Origin: an uncultured Faecalibacterium sp.
GTDB lineage: Bacteria > Bacillota > Clostridia > Oscillospirales > Ruminococcaceae
Length of the DNA stretch: 5,349 nucleotides
Assembly: GCA_934503275.1 (NCBI GenBank)
Contig: CAKSVD010000049.1
Coordinates: forward strand, 1 to 5,349
Direction: 5' to 3'
Shown one piece after another: positions 1 through 5,320 of the stretch. The stretch's first letter is position 1; each line of letters starts with the position of its first letter. A program made the position numbers and the translations under genes. Below the pieces are notes generated by a model. The model was not told the origin of the DNA. It was given only the letters and a program-made list of their open reading frames with translations, and did not search any database.

Positions 1-75
1 CTGAGCGCCGTGAACGTTGTGCTGCTGCGCATCCTGCTGGAAAACCGCAGCCTGATGAAGCTGGCAAAGAAGTAA
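1..75 (+). CDS. C-terminal 24 residues of an upstream gene (partial)
   Basis: Frame 1 is open from the window edge to a TAA at 73-75. It encodes a tail beginning LSAVNVVLLRILLEN and ending SLMKLAKK. The hydrophobic run followed by a basic, lysine-rich end would suit the last membrane helix and cytoplasmic tail of a small integral membrane protein, for example a transporter subunit. GC-rich codons (CTG, GTG, CGC) match the neighbouring genes, which supports real coding. An ECF S component feeding folate metabolism would fit next to folC, but 24 residues cannot show this. The family is not recognised. Confidence 0.55.
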   Translation: MSAVNVVLLRILLENRSLMKLAKK

Positions 76-142
76 GAATAGCCCATTAAAAATGGTCTCC
101 GCTGCGCTCTGACCATCTTCAGAGGAATCATTATTTTATATT

Positions 143-178
143 GCAATTCAGGAAAATCTGCGGATTTTCCTGAATTGC
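143..178. repeat. Perfect 16-bp inverted repeat, 4-base loop
   Basis: Left arm 143-158 (GCAATTCAGGAAAATC) and right arm 163-178 are exact reverse complements around a TGCG loop. The + strand continues CCTTTTCCC, which is a poor U-tract. The opposite strand runs into AT-rich sequence (AATATAAAATAA). It could terminate transcription on the minus strand, act as a weak terminator for the gene ending at 75, or form the edge of a repeat element. The structure is certain and the role is not. Confidence 0.7.
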
Positions 179-220
179 CTTTTCCCGGAAGGGGTCGTAA
201 AGGGCAGAGGAAGCTTTCCC

Positions 221-255
221 GCTGCGCGAATGTTTCCGCAGGAAACCAGCGCGGC
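221..255. repeat. Two-tier hairpin with GTTTCC/GGAAAC core
   Basis: The inner stem GTTTCC (232-237) pairs with GGAAAC (241-246) around a three-base GCA loop. The outer stem pairs GCTGCGC (221-227) with GCGCGGC (249-255), with one G-T wobble. A small asymmetric internal loop separates the two. It belongs to the cluster of stems in the folC leader. No function is assigned. Confidence 0.5.
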
Positions 256-291
256 AAATGCAGTTTTTGGCAGCGTCCCTCCCGTGAAAAT

Positions 292-325
292 GCGTTTGGA
301 GCGCTCCGCAGAGCGCGACAAACGC
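292..325. repeat. Nested palindrome with GA/GA internal loop
   Basis: The outer arms GCGTTTG (292-298) and CAAACGC (319-325) are exact complements. The inner arms GCGCTC (301-306) and GAGCGC (311-316) close a CGCA loop. A symmetric two-by-two GA/GA mismatch separates the tiers, an arrangement that usually stays stacked in RNA as tandem sheared G-A pairs. An AT-rich run (about 327-344, ending in five T) follows on the + strand, so a terminator or attenuator role for folC transcription is possible but unproven. Confidence 0.5.
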
Positions 326-411
326 GAAATTATAAATAATTTTTCCGCTGATAATGCGCAGAGCAAAGCGGAGCGCATTGTAAATCGTGATCTTGAATCG
401 AGGCAGTATCT

Positions 412-1686
412 ATGAACTACGAACAGGCAATGGAATACATCCACGCGGTGCAGTGGGCGGGGCATAAGCCCGGGCTTACCCGCACCCGCACCCTGCTGGC
501 TGCACTGGGCGACCCGCACAAAAAGCTGCAGTTCGTCCATGTGGCGGGCACCAACGGCAAGGGCAGCACGGCGGCAATGCTGGCTGCCTGCCTGCAGGCC
601 GCCGGCTACCGGGTGGGGCTGTATACCTCGCCCTTCATCAACCGGTTCAACGAGCGCATCCAGATCAATGGGCAGCAGATCCCGGATGAGGCGCTGGTGG
701 CGCTGGTGGAGCAGGTAAAGCCCGCCGCCGATGCCATGGAGGATGTGCCCACCGAGTTCGAGATCATCACCGCACTGGGAATGCTCTATTTTGCGCAGCA
801 GCAGTGCGATATCGTGGTGCTGGAGGTGGGGCTTGGCGGCACGCTGGATTCCACCAACGTCATCGAAAAGCCCGCCTGCGCGGTGATCACGGCATTGGGC
901 ATGGATCACGTCAAGGAACTTGGCCCCACATTGGCAGATATTGCCGCCGCCAAGGCCGGCATCATCAAGCCGGGCTGCCCGGTGGTAAGCTACGGCGGCG
1001 CACCGGAGGCAGACGCCGTGCTGCGCCGGGTGGCAGCGCAGCAGAATGCCCCCCTTACCGAGGTGGACTTTGCCAAGCTGCAGGTCACCGGCGGGGATCT
1101 GGACGCAGTTACCTTCAGCTTTGACGGGCTGGACGGGGTGCGCCTGCCGCTCATCGGCAGCTATCAGCCCCGCAACGCTGCGCTGGCCATCACCGCCCTG
1201 CGGGTGCTGCGACAGCAGGGCTGGAACATCCCGGAAAGTGCCATCCGCACCGGGCTGGAGCAGGTAAGCTGGCCCGGGCGCTTTGAGTTGCTGCGCCACA
1301 GCCCGGCCTTTGTGCTGGACGGCAGCCACAACGCCCACGGGATGCGCGCCACGGTGCAGAGTCTGAAGGACCGCTTCCCCGGGCAGAAATTCGTCTTTCT
1401 GGTCAGCATCATGGCAGACAAGGACGTGGACGAGATGCTGGCGCTGCTGGCACCGCTGGCCGAGCGGTTCGTGACTGTGACGGCGCACAACCCCCGCGCC
1501 ATGCCGGCGCAGACGCTGGCAGAGCATATCCGCGCCTACGGCTGCACCGCCGAGGCTGCGGACAGCATCGAGGCCGGTGTGGCGCGCGCAGAAGAACTGG
1601 GTGGCGAAGGCCCGGTGTGTGCGCTGGGCACGCTATATTTCTCCGGCGATGTCCGGCAGGCGTTTGCCAAAATAAATAAAGCATAA
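412..1686 (+). CDS. folC: Folylpolyglutamate synthase / dihydrofolate synthase
   Basis: This cytosolic Mur-ligase-family enzyme uses ATP to add gamma-linked glutamate to folates; in bacteria it often also makes dihydrofolate from dihydropteroate. The 424 residues match the usual family length. Visible motifs: ATP P-loop HVAGTNGKGST (residues 43-52), YTSPFINRFNERI (71-83), LEVGLGGTLDSTN (137-149), GMDH (163-166), the IAAAKAGIIK segment whose lysine 181 aligns with the carbamylated lysine of the family, WPGRFE (287-292), DGSHNAHG (303-310) and the MADKD loop (334-338). The C-terminal Rossmann-like domain is complete. The ATG is supported by a GAGG-type Shine-Dalgarno at 400-403, eight bases upstream, and by alignment of the N-terminus with the family. 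It follows a 336-base structured leader and ends in a strong terminator, so it is probably expressed alone or by read-through from upstream. No other folate genes are visible. Whether the protein is bifunctional cannot be read from sequence alone. Confidence 0.95.
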   Translation: MNYEQAMEYIHAVQWAGHKPGLTRTRTLLAALGDPHKKLQFVHVAGTNGKGSTAAMLAACLQAAGYRVGLYTSPFINRFNERIQINGQQIPDEALVALVEQVKPAADAMEDVPTEFEIITALGMLYFAQQQCDIVVLEVGLGGTLDSTNVIEKPACAVITALGMDHVKELGPTLADIAAAKAGIIKPGCPVVSYGGAPEADAVLRRVAAQQNAPLTEVDFAKLQVTGGDLDAVTFSFDGLDGVRLPLIGSYQPRNAALAITALRVLRQQGWNIPESAIRTGLEQVSWPGRFELLRHSPAFVLDGSHNAHGMRATVQSLKDRFPGQKFVFLVSIMADKDVDEMLALLAPLAERFVTVTAHNPRAMPAQTLAEHIRAYGCTAEAADSIEAGVARAEELGGEGPVCALGTLYFSGDVRQAFAKINKA

Positions 1687-1726
1687 AACGATGGGGCTAC
1701 TGCAAAATGCAGTAGCCCCATCGTTT
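1686..1726. terminator. Bidirectional intrinsic terminator between folC and the ECF S component
   Basis: A perfect 19-bp stem (1686-1704 with 1708-1726) closes a three-base AAA loop. On the + strand it is followed by TTTATATAATATTATTT. On the minus strand it is followed by a T-rich run (TATGCTTTATTTATTTT). The first stem base is the last base of the folC stop codon, and the S-component stop lies 12 bases from the other side. Convergent genes sharing one symmetric hairpin is the standard arrangement. Confidence 0.92.
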
Positions 1727-1738
1727 ATATAATATTAT

Positions 1739-2287
1739 TTATAACCGCAGCTGCTTTTTTGCCATTTGCAGCGCACGGCGCAGCGGGCGGTAGAGCAGCA
1801 GCATCAGCACGAAATTGCCGACGCCGTGCAGCGTATCGTAACTCAGCCCGCTGAGCCACCAACTCAGGGCAAAGGCGGGCGTTTTGGCAAACAGATACAC
1901 CGCCGCGCACAGCCCGCCGAAGCACAGGCCGTACAACCCGCTGAACACCGCCCAGAAAAAGGCATTGTCCATGCGGTGCAGCAGCCATGCCAGCAGCGCC
2001 AGTAGATACCATACATACAGGTACATCACCCACCACAGGCCAAAGCCGTACAGCACGCCTTGCAGCAGGATGAATACCGTGATGGCGCCGGGCGTCTCCC
2101 GGGGCAGTTCCAGTGCAAACAGGATGATGAGCAGGCTTACCGGCTCCAGATTAGGCAGACCGCTCATGGCCTGCTTGCTCACCACCAGCAGTGCGCCCAT
2201 CAGGCCGCTGAGCACCAGCCGCAGCACCCGGGTGTGCAACGCCACCGGCTTTTTAGCCCTTGGTGTAGGTAAAGGCATAGCTGTCAC
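1739..2287 (-). CDS. ECF transporter S component (substrate-binding membrane subunit)
   Basis: Predicted integral membrane protein of up to 182 residues with about six hydrophobic helices. It has a basic N-terminus, then LRLVLSGLMGALLVVSKQ, the SGLPNLEPVSLLIILFAL segment, GVLYGFGLWWVMYLYVW, a helix around WAVFSGLYGLCFGGLC, and a final helix before LYRPLRRAL. The LPNxEPVSLL and YGFGxWWxxYLYVW patterns are those I associate with clostridial S components that sit beside DUF4430 lipoproteins. S components bind a vitamin or metal and work with a shared EcfA/EcfA'/EcfT module, absent here. The substrate is not determinable; a corrinoid is a family-based guess. The start is ambiguous: GTG at 2287, ATG at 2278 and GTG at 2245 are all possible, and an AAGGG lies about 11 bases before the last. 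The first two overlap the lipoprotein gene by 35 or 26 bases, pointing to translational coupling. It ends at the shared terminator. Confidence 0.82.
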   Translation of the reverse strand: MTAMPLPTPRAKKPVALHTRVLRLVLSGLMGALLVVSKQAMSGLPNLEPVSLLIILFALELPRETPGAITVFILLQGVLYGFGLWWVMYLYVWYLLALLAWLLHRMDNAFFWAVFSGLYGLCFGGLCAAVYLFAKTPAFALSWWLSGLSYDTLHGVGNFVLMLLLYRPLRRALQMAKKQLRL

Positions 2288-2714
2288 CGTCGTGGAGTTC
2301 GATGTCGGCCACGCCCACCGTGGTCATCTCACCGGCAGCGTCGGTCAGGCACCACCAGGCCTGATCCTTATCATAGTCGGCAGTCTCGCCGTTTACGGTG
2401 GTCACAAAGCCGGCATCAGCCTCTTCCTGACTGATGATACCGGCCTCGGCCAGCGCGGTGCTCAGCTTTTCGCCGTCGGTCACGTTCAGCAGAACGCTGG
2501 AAACGCTGCCGTCCGCAGCGGTAACGGTGAACTCCACTGTGGCCTGTGCCTCGCTGGCAGCGGAAGAGGCGACCTCAGAAGCAGCCACAGAAGAAGCCAC
2601 AGAGGAGGCAGCGCTGGAAGCGGTAGAGGATGCGGAAGCGCCGCAGCCTGCCAGCAGGCAGACGGACAGCACAGCACTGAGGGCCAGAGCAGCAAATTTA
2701 TGCAGGTAGTTCAT
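2253..2714 (-). CDS. DUF4430-domain lipoprotein, probable ligand-binding partner of the ECF transporter
   Basis: A 153-residue secreted lipoprotein. Residues 1-24 form a lipoprotein signal peptide: basic H5-K6, hydrophobic core, and lipobox LAGC with lipidated Cys24. Residues 25-58 are a low-complexity Ala/Ser/Val/Glu linker. Residues 60-152 resemble DUF4430, a fold related to the C-terminal domain of transcobalamin and intrinsic factor: strands VEFTVT and SSVLLNV, the helix with LSTALAEAG, then VNGETADYDKDQAWWCLTDA with the aromatic W120-W121, and a closing VGVADIELHDGDSYAFTYTK. Start: ATG with AAGGAG ten bases upstream (2725-2730). Its 3' end overlaps the S-component start, so the two are likely co-translated. 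I infer that it captures or presents ligand at the outer membrane face for the S component. The substrate is unknown. It could also act independently in cell-surface binding. Confidence 0.85.
   Translation of the reverse strand: MNYLHKFAALALSAVLSVCLLAGCGASASSTASSAASSVASSVAASEVASSAASEAQATVEFTVTAADGSVSSVLLNVTDGEKLSTALAEAGIISQEEADAGFVTTVNGETADYDKDQAWWCLTDAAGEMTTVGVADIELHDGDSYAFTYTKG
2541..2642 (-). repeat. Ala/Ser low-complexity linker coding region
   Basis: This stretch encodes residues 25-58 of the lipoprotein, almost all Ala, Ser, Val and Glu in degenerate ASS, AASS and VASS units. On the + strand it reads as near-repeats of GAAGC/GAGGC. Such linkers commonly tether a lipoprotein domain away from the membrane. 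Its length may vary between strains through slippage. Confidence 0.6.
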
Positions 2715-2764
2715 GGTTCAAGATCTCCTTGTTTCGCGTTTTGTGTGCAGAACGCACGGCAGAT

Positions 2765-2793
2765 ATAGTACCATGAAACCGACTGAAAATCAA
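2765..2793 (-). promoter_or_regulatory. Sigma-A promoter of the lipoprotein-S component pair
   Basis: Read on the minus strand, TTGATT (2788-2793) and TACTAT (2765-2770) are exactly 17 bases apart, with an extended -10 TG one base before TACTAT. The predicted start of transcription near 2758 gives a leader of about 44 bases before the ATG at 2714. The -35 box overlaps the ROK kinase stop codon, and no terminator separates the genes, so read-through from the kinase is also possible. No riboswitch fits in the short leader. Confidence 0.65.
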
Positions 2794-3710
2794 CATTTTT
2801 TCTGCATGGCTTCAAAATATGCGGCGGCGACGCCCACCTGATTGGCCTCGCTGGAAAAGGCGCAGGGCACGATCTGGCAGCGGGGCAAGCCCTCCATGTA
2901 GGCCTGTCCCGCCCGGGAGGCGAACAGCCAGTCGTAGGCGCTGCGCAAGCTTTCCAGCAGCAGGGGCTGCTTGCTGATGCCGCCGCCGATGGCTACCTTT
3001 TCTACGTCCAGCAGAACGGTCAGGTTGAAGATCTGCACCGCCACCGCGTGGCAGAACCGCCGCAGTACCTCTAAGGCTTCCGGCTCTCCGGCGTTGGCGG
3101 CGGCAAAAAAGCTGCGTCCGTCCAGCGGGGCATCCTCCGGCAGCGCCTTGCGGGCACGATACCATTTGAGCAGGTTGCTGGTGCTGCACTGGCAGGCCAT
3201 ATTCTGATCCGGGGCGTCCCACGCCTCGGCGTTGGTGTTGACAAAGCTGTACTCCCCGGCGGTAAAGTGCACCCCGCGCACCAGCTGCCCGTTGGCAATA
3301 ATGCCGCCGCCCACGCCGGTGCCGATGATGAACACCGCCGCGTTGCAGCAGCCCTTCAGGGCGCCGTTTGCCAGTTCTGCCATGGCAGCGGCCTTGCCAT
3401 CGTTTTCCAGTATGACGGGACAACCGCATTTTTCCGCCAGTAGCTGCCCCACCGGGGTGGCGGTATTGTACAGCAGCGCCCCGCCGTTGGACACATAGCC
3501 GGTGCGGTTATCCACAAAGCCCGGCAGCGCCATGGCAATGCCGGTCACCTCGTCCTTATGGGGCACGTACAACCGGTAGACCGTATCCAGAAACTGTGCC
3601 TGCGTATCCTGCGGCGTGGGCACCGCGCCGCTGTTCGTGCGGTGCATCTGCTCGTCCATGACCGAGTATTTGATCTCGGTGCCGCCTACATCAAAAACCA
3701 TGACCTTCAT
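2790..3710 (-). CDS. ROK-family sugar kinase (glucokinase-like), non-zinc type
   Basis: A cytosolic 306-residue protein of the ROK (repressor, ORF, kinase) family that would phosphorylate a sugar with ATP. Visible motifs: N-terminal phosphate loop FDVGGTEIKYSV (6-17), PGFVD (63-67), catalytic Asp104 in LENDGKAAAMAE, GTGVGGGII (130-138), HFTAGE (148-153, the family HxxGE element) and IGGGIS (241-246). The usual zinc motif CxCGxxGCxE is missing: at 173-179 the sequence reads CQCSTSN, keeping only two cysteines. Zinc-free ROK kinases exist, for example beta-glucoside kinases, so loss of function need not follow. There is no N-terminal helix-turn-helix, so it is a kinase and not an NagC/XylR-type repressor. 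The start is ATG at 3710, preceded eight bases upstream by GGGAGG; the frame stays open further upstream to 4121 but lacks homology there. No sugar gene is adjacent, so the substrate is unknown. Confidence 0.9.
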   Translation of the reverse strand: MKVMVFDVGGTEIKYSVMDEQMHRTNSGAVPTPQDTQAQFLDTVYRLYVPHKDEVTGIAMALPGFVDNRTGYVSNGGALLYNTATPVGQLLAEKCGCPVILENDGKAAAMAELANGALKGCCNAAVFIIGTGVGGGIIANGQLVRGVHFTAGEYSFVNTNAEAWDAPDQNMACQCSTSNLLKWYRARKALPEDAPLDGRSFFAAANAGEPEALEVLRRFCHAVAVQIFNLTVLLDVEKVAIGGGISKQPLLLESLRSAYDWLFASRAGQAYMEGLPRCQIVPCAFSSEANQVGVAAAYFEAMQKKC

Positions 3711-3749
3711 CTTGTTACCCTCCCGCAAAAATGATCGCATTCTATCCTT

Positions 3750-3778
3750 ATTATGGCAAATCATCGCGGGAAAGTAAA
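3750..3778 (-). promoter_or_regulatory. Sigma-A promoter of the ROK kinase
   Basis: On the minus strand TTTACT (3773-3778) and CATAAT (3750-3755) are separated by exactly 17 bases. Transcription would begin near 3743, giving a leader of about 33 bases that carries the GGGAGG ribosome binding site. It lies back to back with the rlmD promoter in a 182-base divergent intergenic region, without overlap. No clear operator palindrome was seen. Confidence 0.6.
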
Positions 3779-3825
3779 GCCCTGACGGTAAAAATGAAAA
3801 CTGCAAAAATCGCCCCGGCTTGCGG

Positions 3826-3854
3826 TTGCAATCCACCCCGCCCTGTGATATCCT
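3826..3854 (+). promoter_or_regulatory. Extended -10 promoter of rlmD
   Basis: TTGCAA (3826-3831) and TATCCT (3849-3854) are 17 bases apart, with a TG at 3846-3847 forming an extended -10 (TGATATCCT). Predicted transcription start is near 3861, giving a leader of about 32 bases. AAAGGA at 3877-3882 lies ten bases before the ATG at 3893. Confidence 0.6.
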
Positions 3855-3892
3855 GAAAAGAGAGTATCTGTTATATAAAGGAAGAAACTGCC

Positions 3893-5320
3893 ATGGATTG
3901 CAAACTGCGTGCCAAAAACTGCGGCGGCTGTCCCCTGCTGGGGCTGGACTATGCCGCACAGCTGAAACAGAAGGAAGAAAAAGTGCGTGCTCTGGTGGGT
4001 AAATACGGCCCGGTGCACCCCATCCGGGGCATGGAGCAGCCCTGCCACTACCGCAATAAGGTGATCTCCACCTTTGCCCCCGGCTGGGGTGGAAAGCTGA
4101 CCTCCGGCATCTACGCGGCAAACAGCCATAAGGTGCTGCCGGTGGAAAGCTGTCTGCTGCAGGATGAGGTGCTGGATAAGACCATGCAGGCGGTGCGGGC
4201 TGCCGCCAACGTCTGCCGTTACCAGCCCTACGATGAGGACAAAGGCACCGGCCTTGTGCGCCACTGTCTGCTGCGGCGGGGCGTAGCCACCGGGCAGGTG
4301 ATGGTGGTGCTGGTGACGGCGCAGCCGGTGCTGCCGGGGGCCAAGAACTTTGTAAAAGCGCTGCTGGCAGAGGCGGCGCAGCGCGGCGTGACCGTGACCA
4401 CCGTGGTGCAGAACGTGAACAGCCGCAAGACCAGTGTGGTGCTGGGCGAGGCGGAAAAGGTGCTGTACGGCAAGGGGTTTATTCTGGACACCCTTTGCGG
4501 CAAGACCTATGCCATCAGCCCGCGCAGCTTTTATCAAATCAATCACGCCCAGACCGAAGTGCTGTACGGCCTTGCGGTGGAGGCCGCAAAGCTGACCGGC
4601 AAGGAGGTGGTGCTGGACGCCTACTGCGGCATCGGCACCATCGGCCTGACCGCCGCCGACCATGCAAAGCAGGTGGTGGGCGTGGAACTGAACCGGGACG
4701 CCGTGCAGGACGCCATTGGCAACGCAAGGCACAACGGTGTAAAGAACGCCCGCTTCTTTGCCGCCGACGCCACCCGCTGGATCTGCGAAGCAGCTGCAGC
4801 AGGGGAGAAGGCAGACGTGATCTTTATGGACCCCCCGCGCGAGGGTTCCACCCCGGAATTTCTTTCCAGCGTGGCGCGCATGGCGCCGAAGCGGGTGGTC
4901 TACGTCAGCTGCAACCCCGTCACCCTTGCCCGCGACCTTGCCACCCTGACAAAGCTGGGCTATAAAGCCGAGGGCTTTACCCCGGTGGATATGTTCCCGC
5001 ATACAGAGCATATCGAGACGGTATGTGCTTTGTCCAAACTAGATATCCACCAGAAGATCACGGTTGATCTGAAGATGGATGAGTTGGACGTGACCGCTGC
5101 GGAAACGAAAGCTACCTATGAGGAAATCCGGGAATATGTCAAGGAGCATACCGGTCTGAACGTGAGCGACCTCTATATTGCGCAGGTCAAGCAGAAGTGC
5201 GGCATCAAGGAGCGGGCGAACTACAACAAGCCCAAGTCCGAAAACAGCCGCCAGCCGAAATGCCCGCCCGAAAAGGAAAAAGCCATCCGGGAGGCGCTGA
5301 AGCATTTTAATATGATTTAA
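3893..5320 (+). CDS. rlmD: 23S rRNA uracil-C5-methyltransferase (RlmD/RumA type) with a C-terminal extension
   Basis: This enzyme transfers a methyl group from S-adenosylmethionine to a uridine C5 in 23S rRNA (U1939-type in E. coli). It has 475 residues. The iron-sulfur cluster cysteines are C3, C10 and C13 (CKLRAKNCGGC) plus C87. The RNA-binding FYQINHAQ motif is at 213-220, the SAM loop LDAYCGIGTIGL at 241-252, acidic E265, DPPREG at 313-318, nucleophile C340 in VSCNP, and general base E375 in HTEHIETV. The N-terminal TRAM domain of E. coli RlmD is absent; the protein begins at the Fe-S motif. The core ends near residue 380. Residues 383-475 form an extension with LKMDELDVTAAETKATYEEI, LYIAQVKQKCGI and a NYNKPKSE segment, ending HFNMI. 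From memory, similar tails occur on RlmD-like proteins in gut Firmicutes and on conjugative elements. GC drops where the tail begins. Family membership is secure; the exact target (rlmD or rlmCD) is inferred. Confidence 0.92.
   Translation: MDCKLRAKNCGGCPLLGLDYAAQLKQKEEKVRALVGKYGPVHPIRGMEQPCHYRNKVISTFAPGWGGKLTSGIYAANSHKVLPVESCLLQDEVLDKTMQAVRAAANVCRYQPYDEDKGTGLVRHCLLRRGVATGQVMVVLVTAQPVLPGAKNFVKALLAEAAQRGVTVTTVVQNVNSRKTSVVLGEAEKVLYGKGFILDTLCGKTYAISPRSFYQINHAQTEVLYGLAVEAAKLTGKEVVLDAYCGIGTIGLTAADHAKQVVGVELNRDAVQDAIGNARHNGVKNARFFAADATRWICEAAAAGEKADVIFMDPPREGSTPEFLSSVARMAPKRVVYVSCNPVTLARDLATLTKLGYKAEGFTPVDMFPHTEHIETVCALSKLDIHQKITVDLKMDELDVTAAETKATYEEIREYVKEHTGLNVSDLYIAQVKQKCGIKERANYNKPKSENSRQPKCPPEKEKAIREALKHFNMI
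5009..5035 (+). other. Candidate recombination/attachment junction in the 3' end of rlmD
   Basis: These bases encode HIETVCALS, the most conserved C-terminal motif of RlmD-type enzymes, including general base E375. Hand-counted GC per 60 bases is 68% at 4621-4680, 67% at 4861-4920 and 60% at 4921-4980, then 50% at 4981-5040, 50% at 5041-5100 and 47% at 5101-5160. Codons also shift to TTG, TCC, AAA and CTA. From memory, some streptococcal phages and integrative conjugative elements integrate in the rum gene at a site encoding this same HVEC-like motif. An attL-type junction is therefore plausible. No matching attR or recombinase gene is in the window, so this is inference. Confidence 0.3.
5033..5320 (+). 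other. Compositionally distinct module encoding the RlmD C-terminal extension
   Basis: Encodes residues 381-475 in frame with rlmD. Overall hand-counted GC is about 50%, against about 60-70% for the rlmD core. The product is predicted mostly helical and charged: an acidic strand KITVDLKMDELDV, a helix ATYEEIREYVKEHTG, then LNVSDLYIAQVKQKCGIKE, a basic NYNKPKSENSRQPKCPPEKE segment with cysteines C436 and C457, and a final helix. The helical pair followed by basic residues would suit nucleic-acid binding, but no known domain name is assigned. The module could alter RNA target recognition or simply be the restored C-terminus left by an integrated element. Confidence 0.5.

Larger units (their letters stand above)
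76..411. other. Structured non-coding region upstream of folC, possible dispersed repeat element
   Basis: This 336-base gap holds no convincing gene. It is dense in inverted repeats: ATGGTC/GACCAT at 92-97 and 111-116, a perfect 16-bp stem at 143-178, nested palindromes at 221-255 and 292-325, and AATGCGC/GCGCATT at 353-359 and 373-379. TCCGC-type words recur near 98, 236, 305 and 344. AT-rich patches (about 128-142 and 327-344) separate the GC-rich stems. No well-spaced -35/-10 pair for folC was found. No tetrahydrofolate riboswitch core (GGAGAGTAGA-like) was found either. The density of palindromes suggests a REP- or MITE-like intergenic element rather than one riboswitch. That is inference from structure alone, since genomic copy number cannot be seen here. 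Confidence 0.5.

Noticed and set aside
76..411. Tetrahydrofolate riboswitch upstream of folC
   Set aside because: The position is attractive, but the conserved core words of that riboswitch were not found on reading the + strand.
230..415. 61-codon + strand frame whose stop overlaps the folC ATG
   Set aside because: It has no ribosome binding site, and its sequence is simply the palindromic region translated. The ATGA-type overlap with folC is tempting for coupling, but folC has its own Shine-Dalgarno sequence.
148..1527. Long minus-strand open frame of 459 codons across folC and its leader
   Set aside because: It is antisense to the well-supported folC. GC-rich codon bias leaves the opposite strand free of stops. 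The translation is rich in His, Gln, Arg and Cys with no recognisable domain.
1884..2768. 294-codon + strand frame
   Set aside because: It is antisense to both the S component and the lipoprotein, which have clear signal peptide, membrane and family features. The translation has no domain.
2715..2789. Cobalamin riboswitch upstream of the transporter pair
   Set aside because: The transcript leader is only about 44 bases, too short for that class, and no B12-box-like sequence was seen.
3711..4121. N-terminal extension of the ROK frame up to 4121
   Set aside because: It overlaps the rlmD start and both promoters. The ROK family begins at the phosphate loop right after the ATG at 3710, which has a good ribosome binding site.
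3761..5011. 416-codon minus-strand frame opposite rlmD
   Set aside because: It is a shadow of rlmD, with a His/Gln/Gly-rich translation and no motifs.
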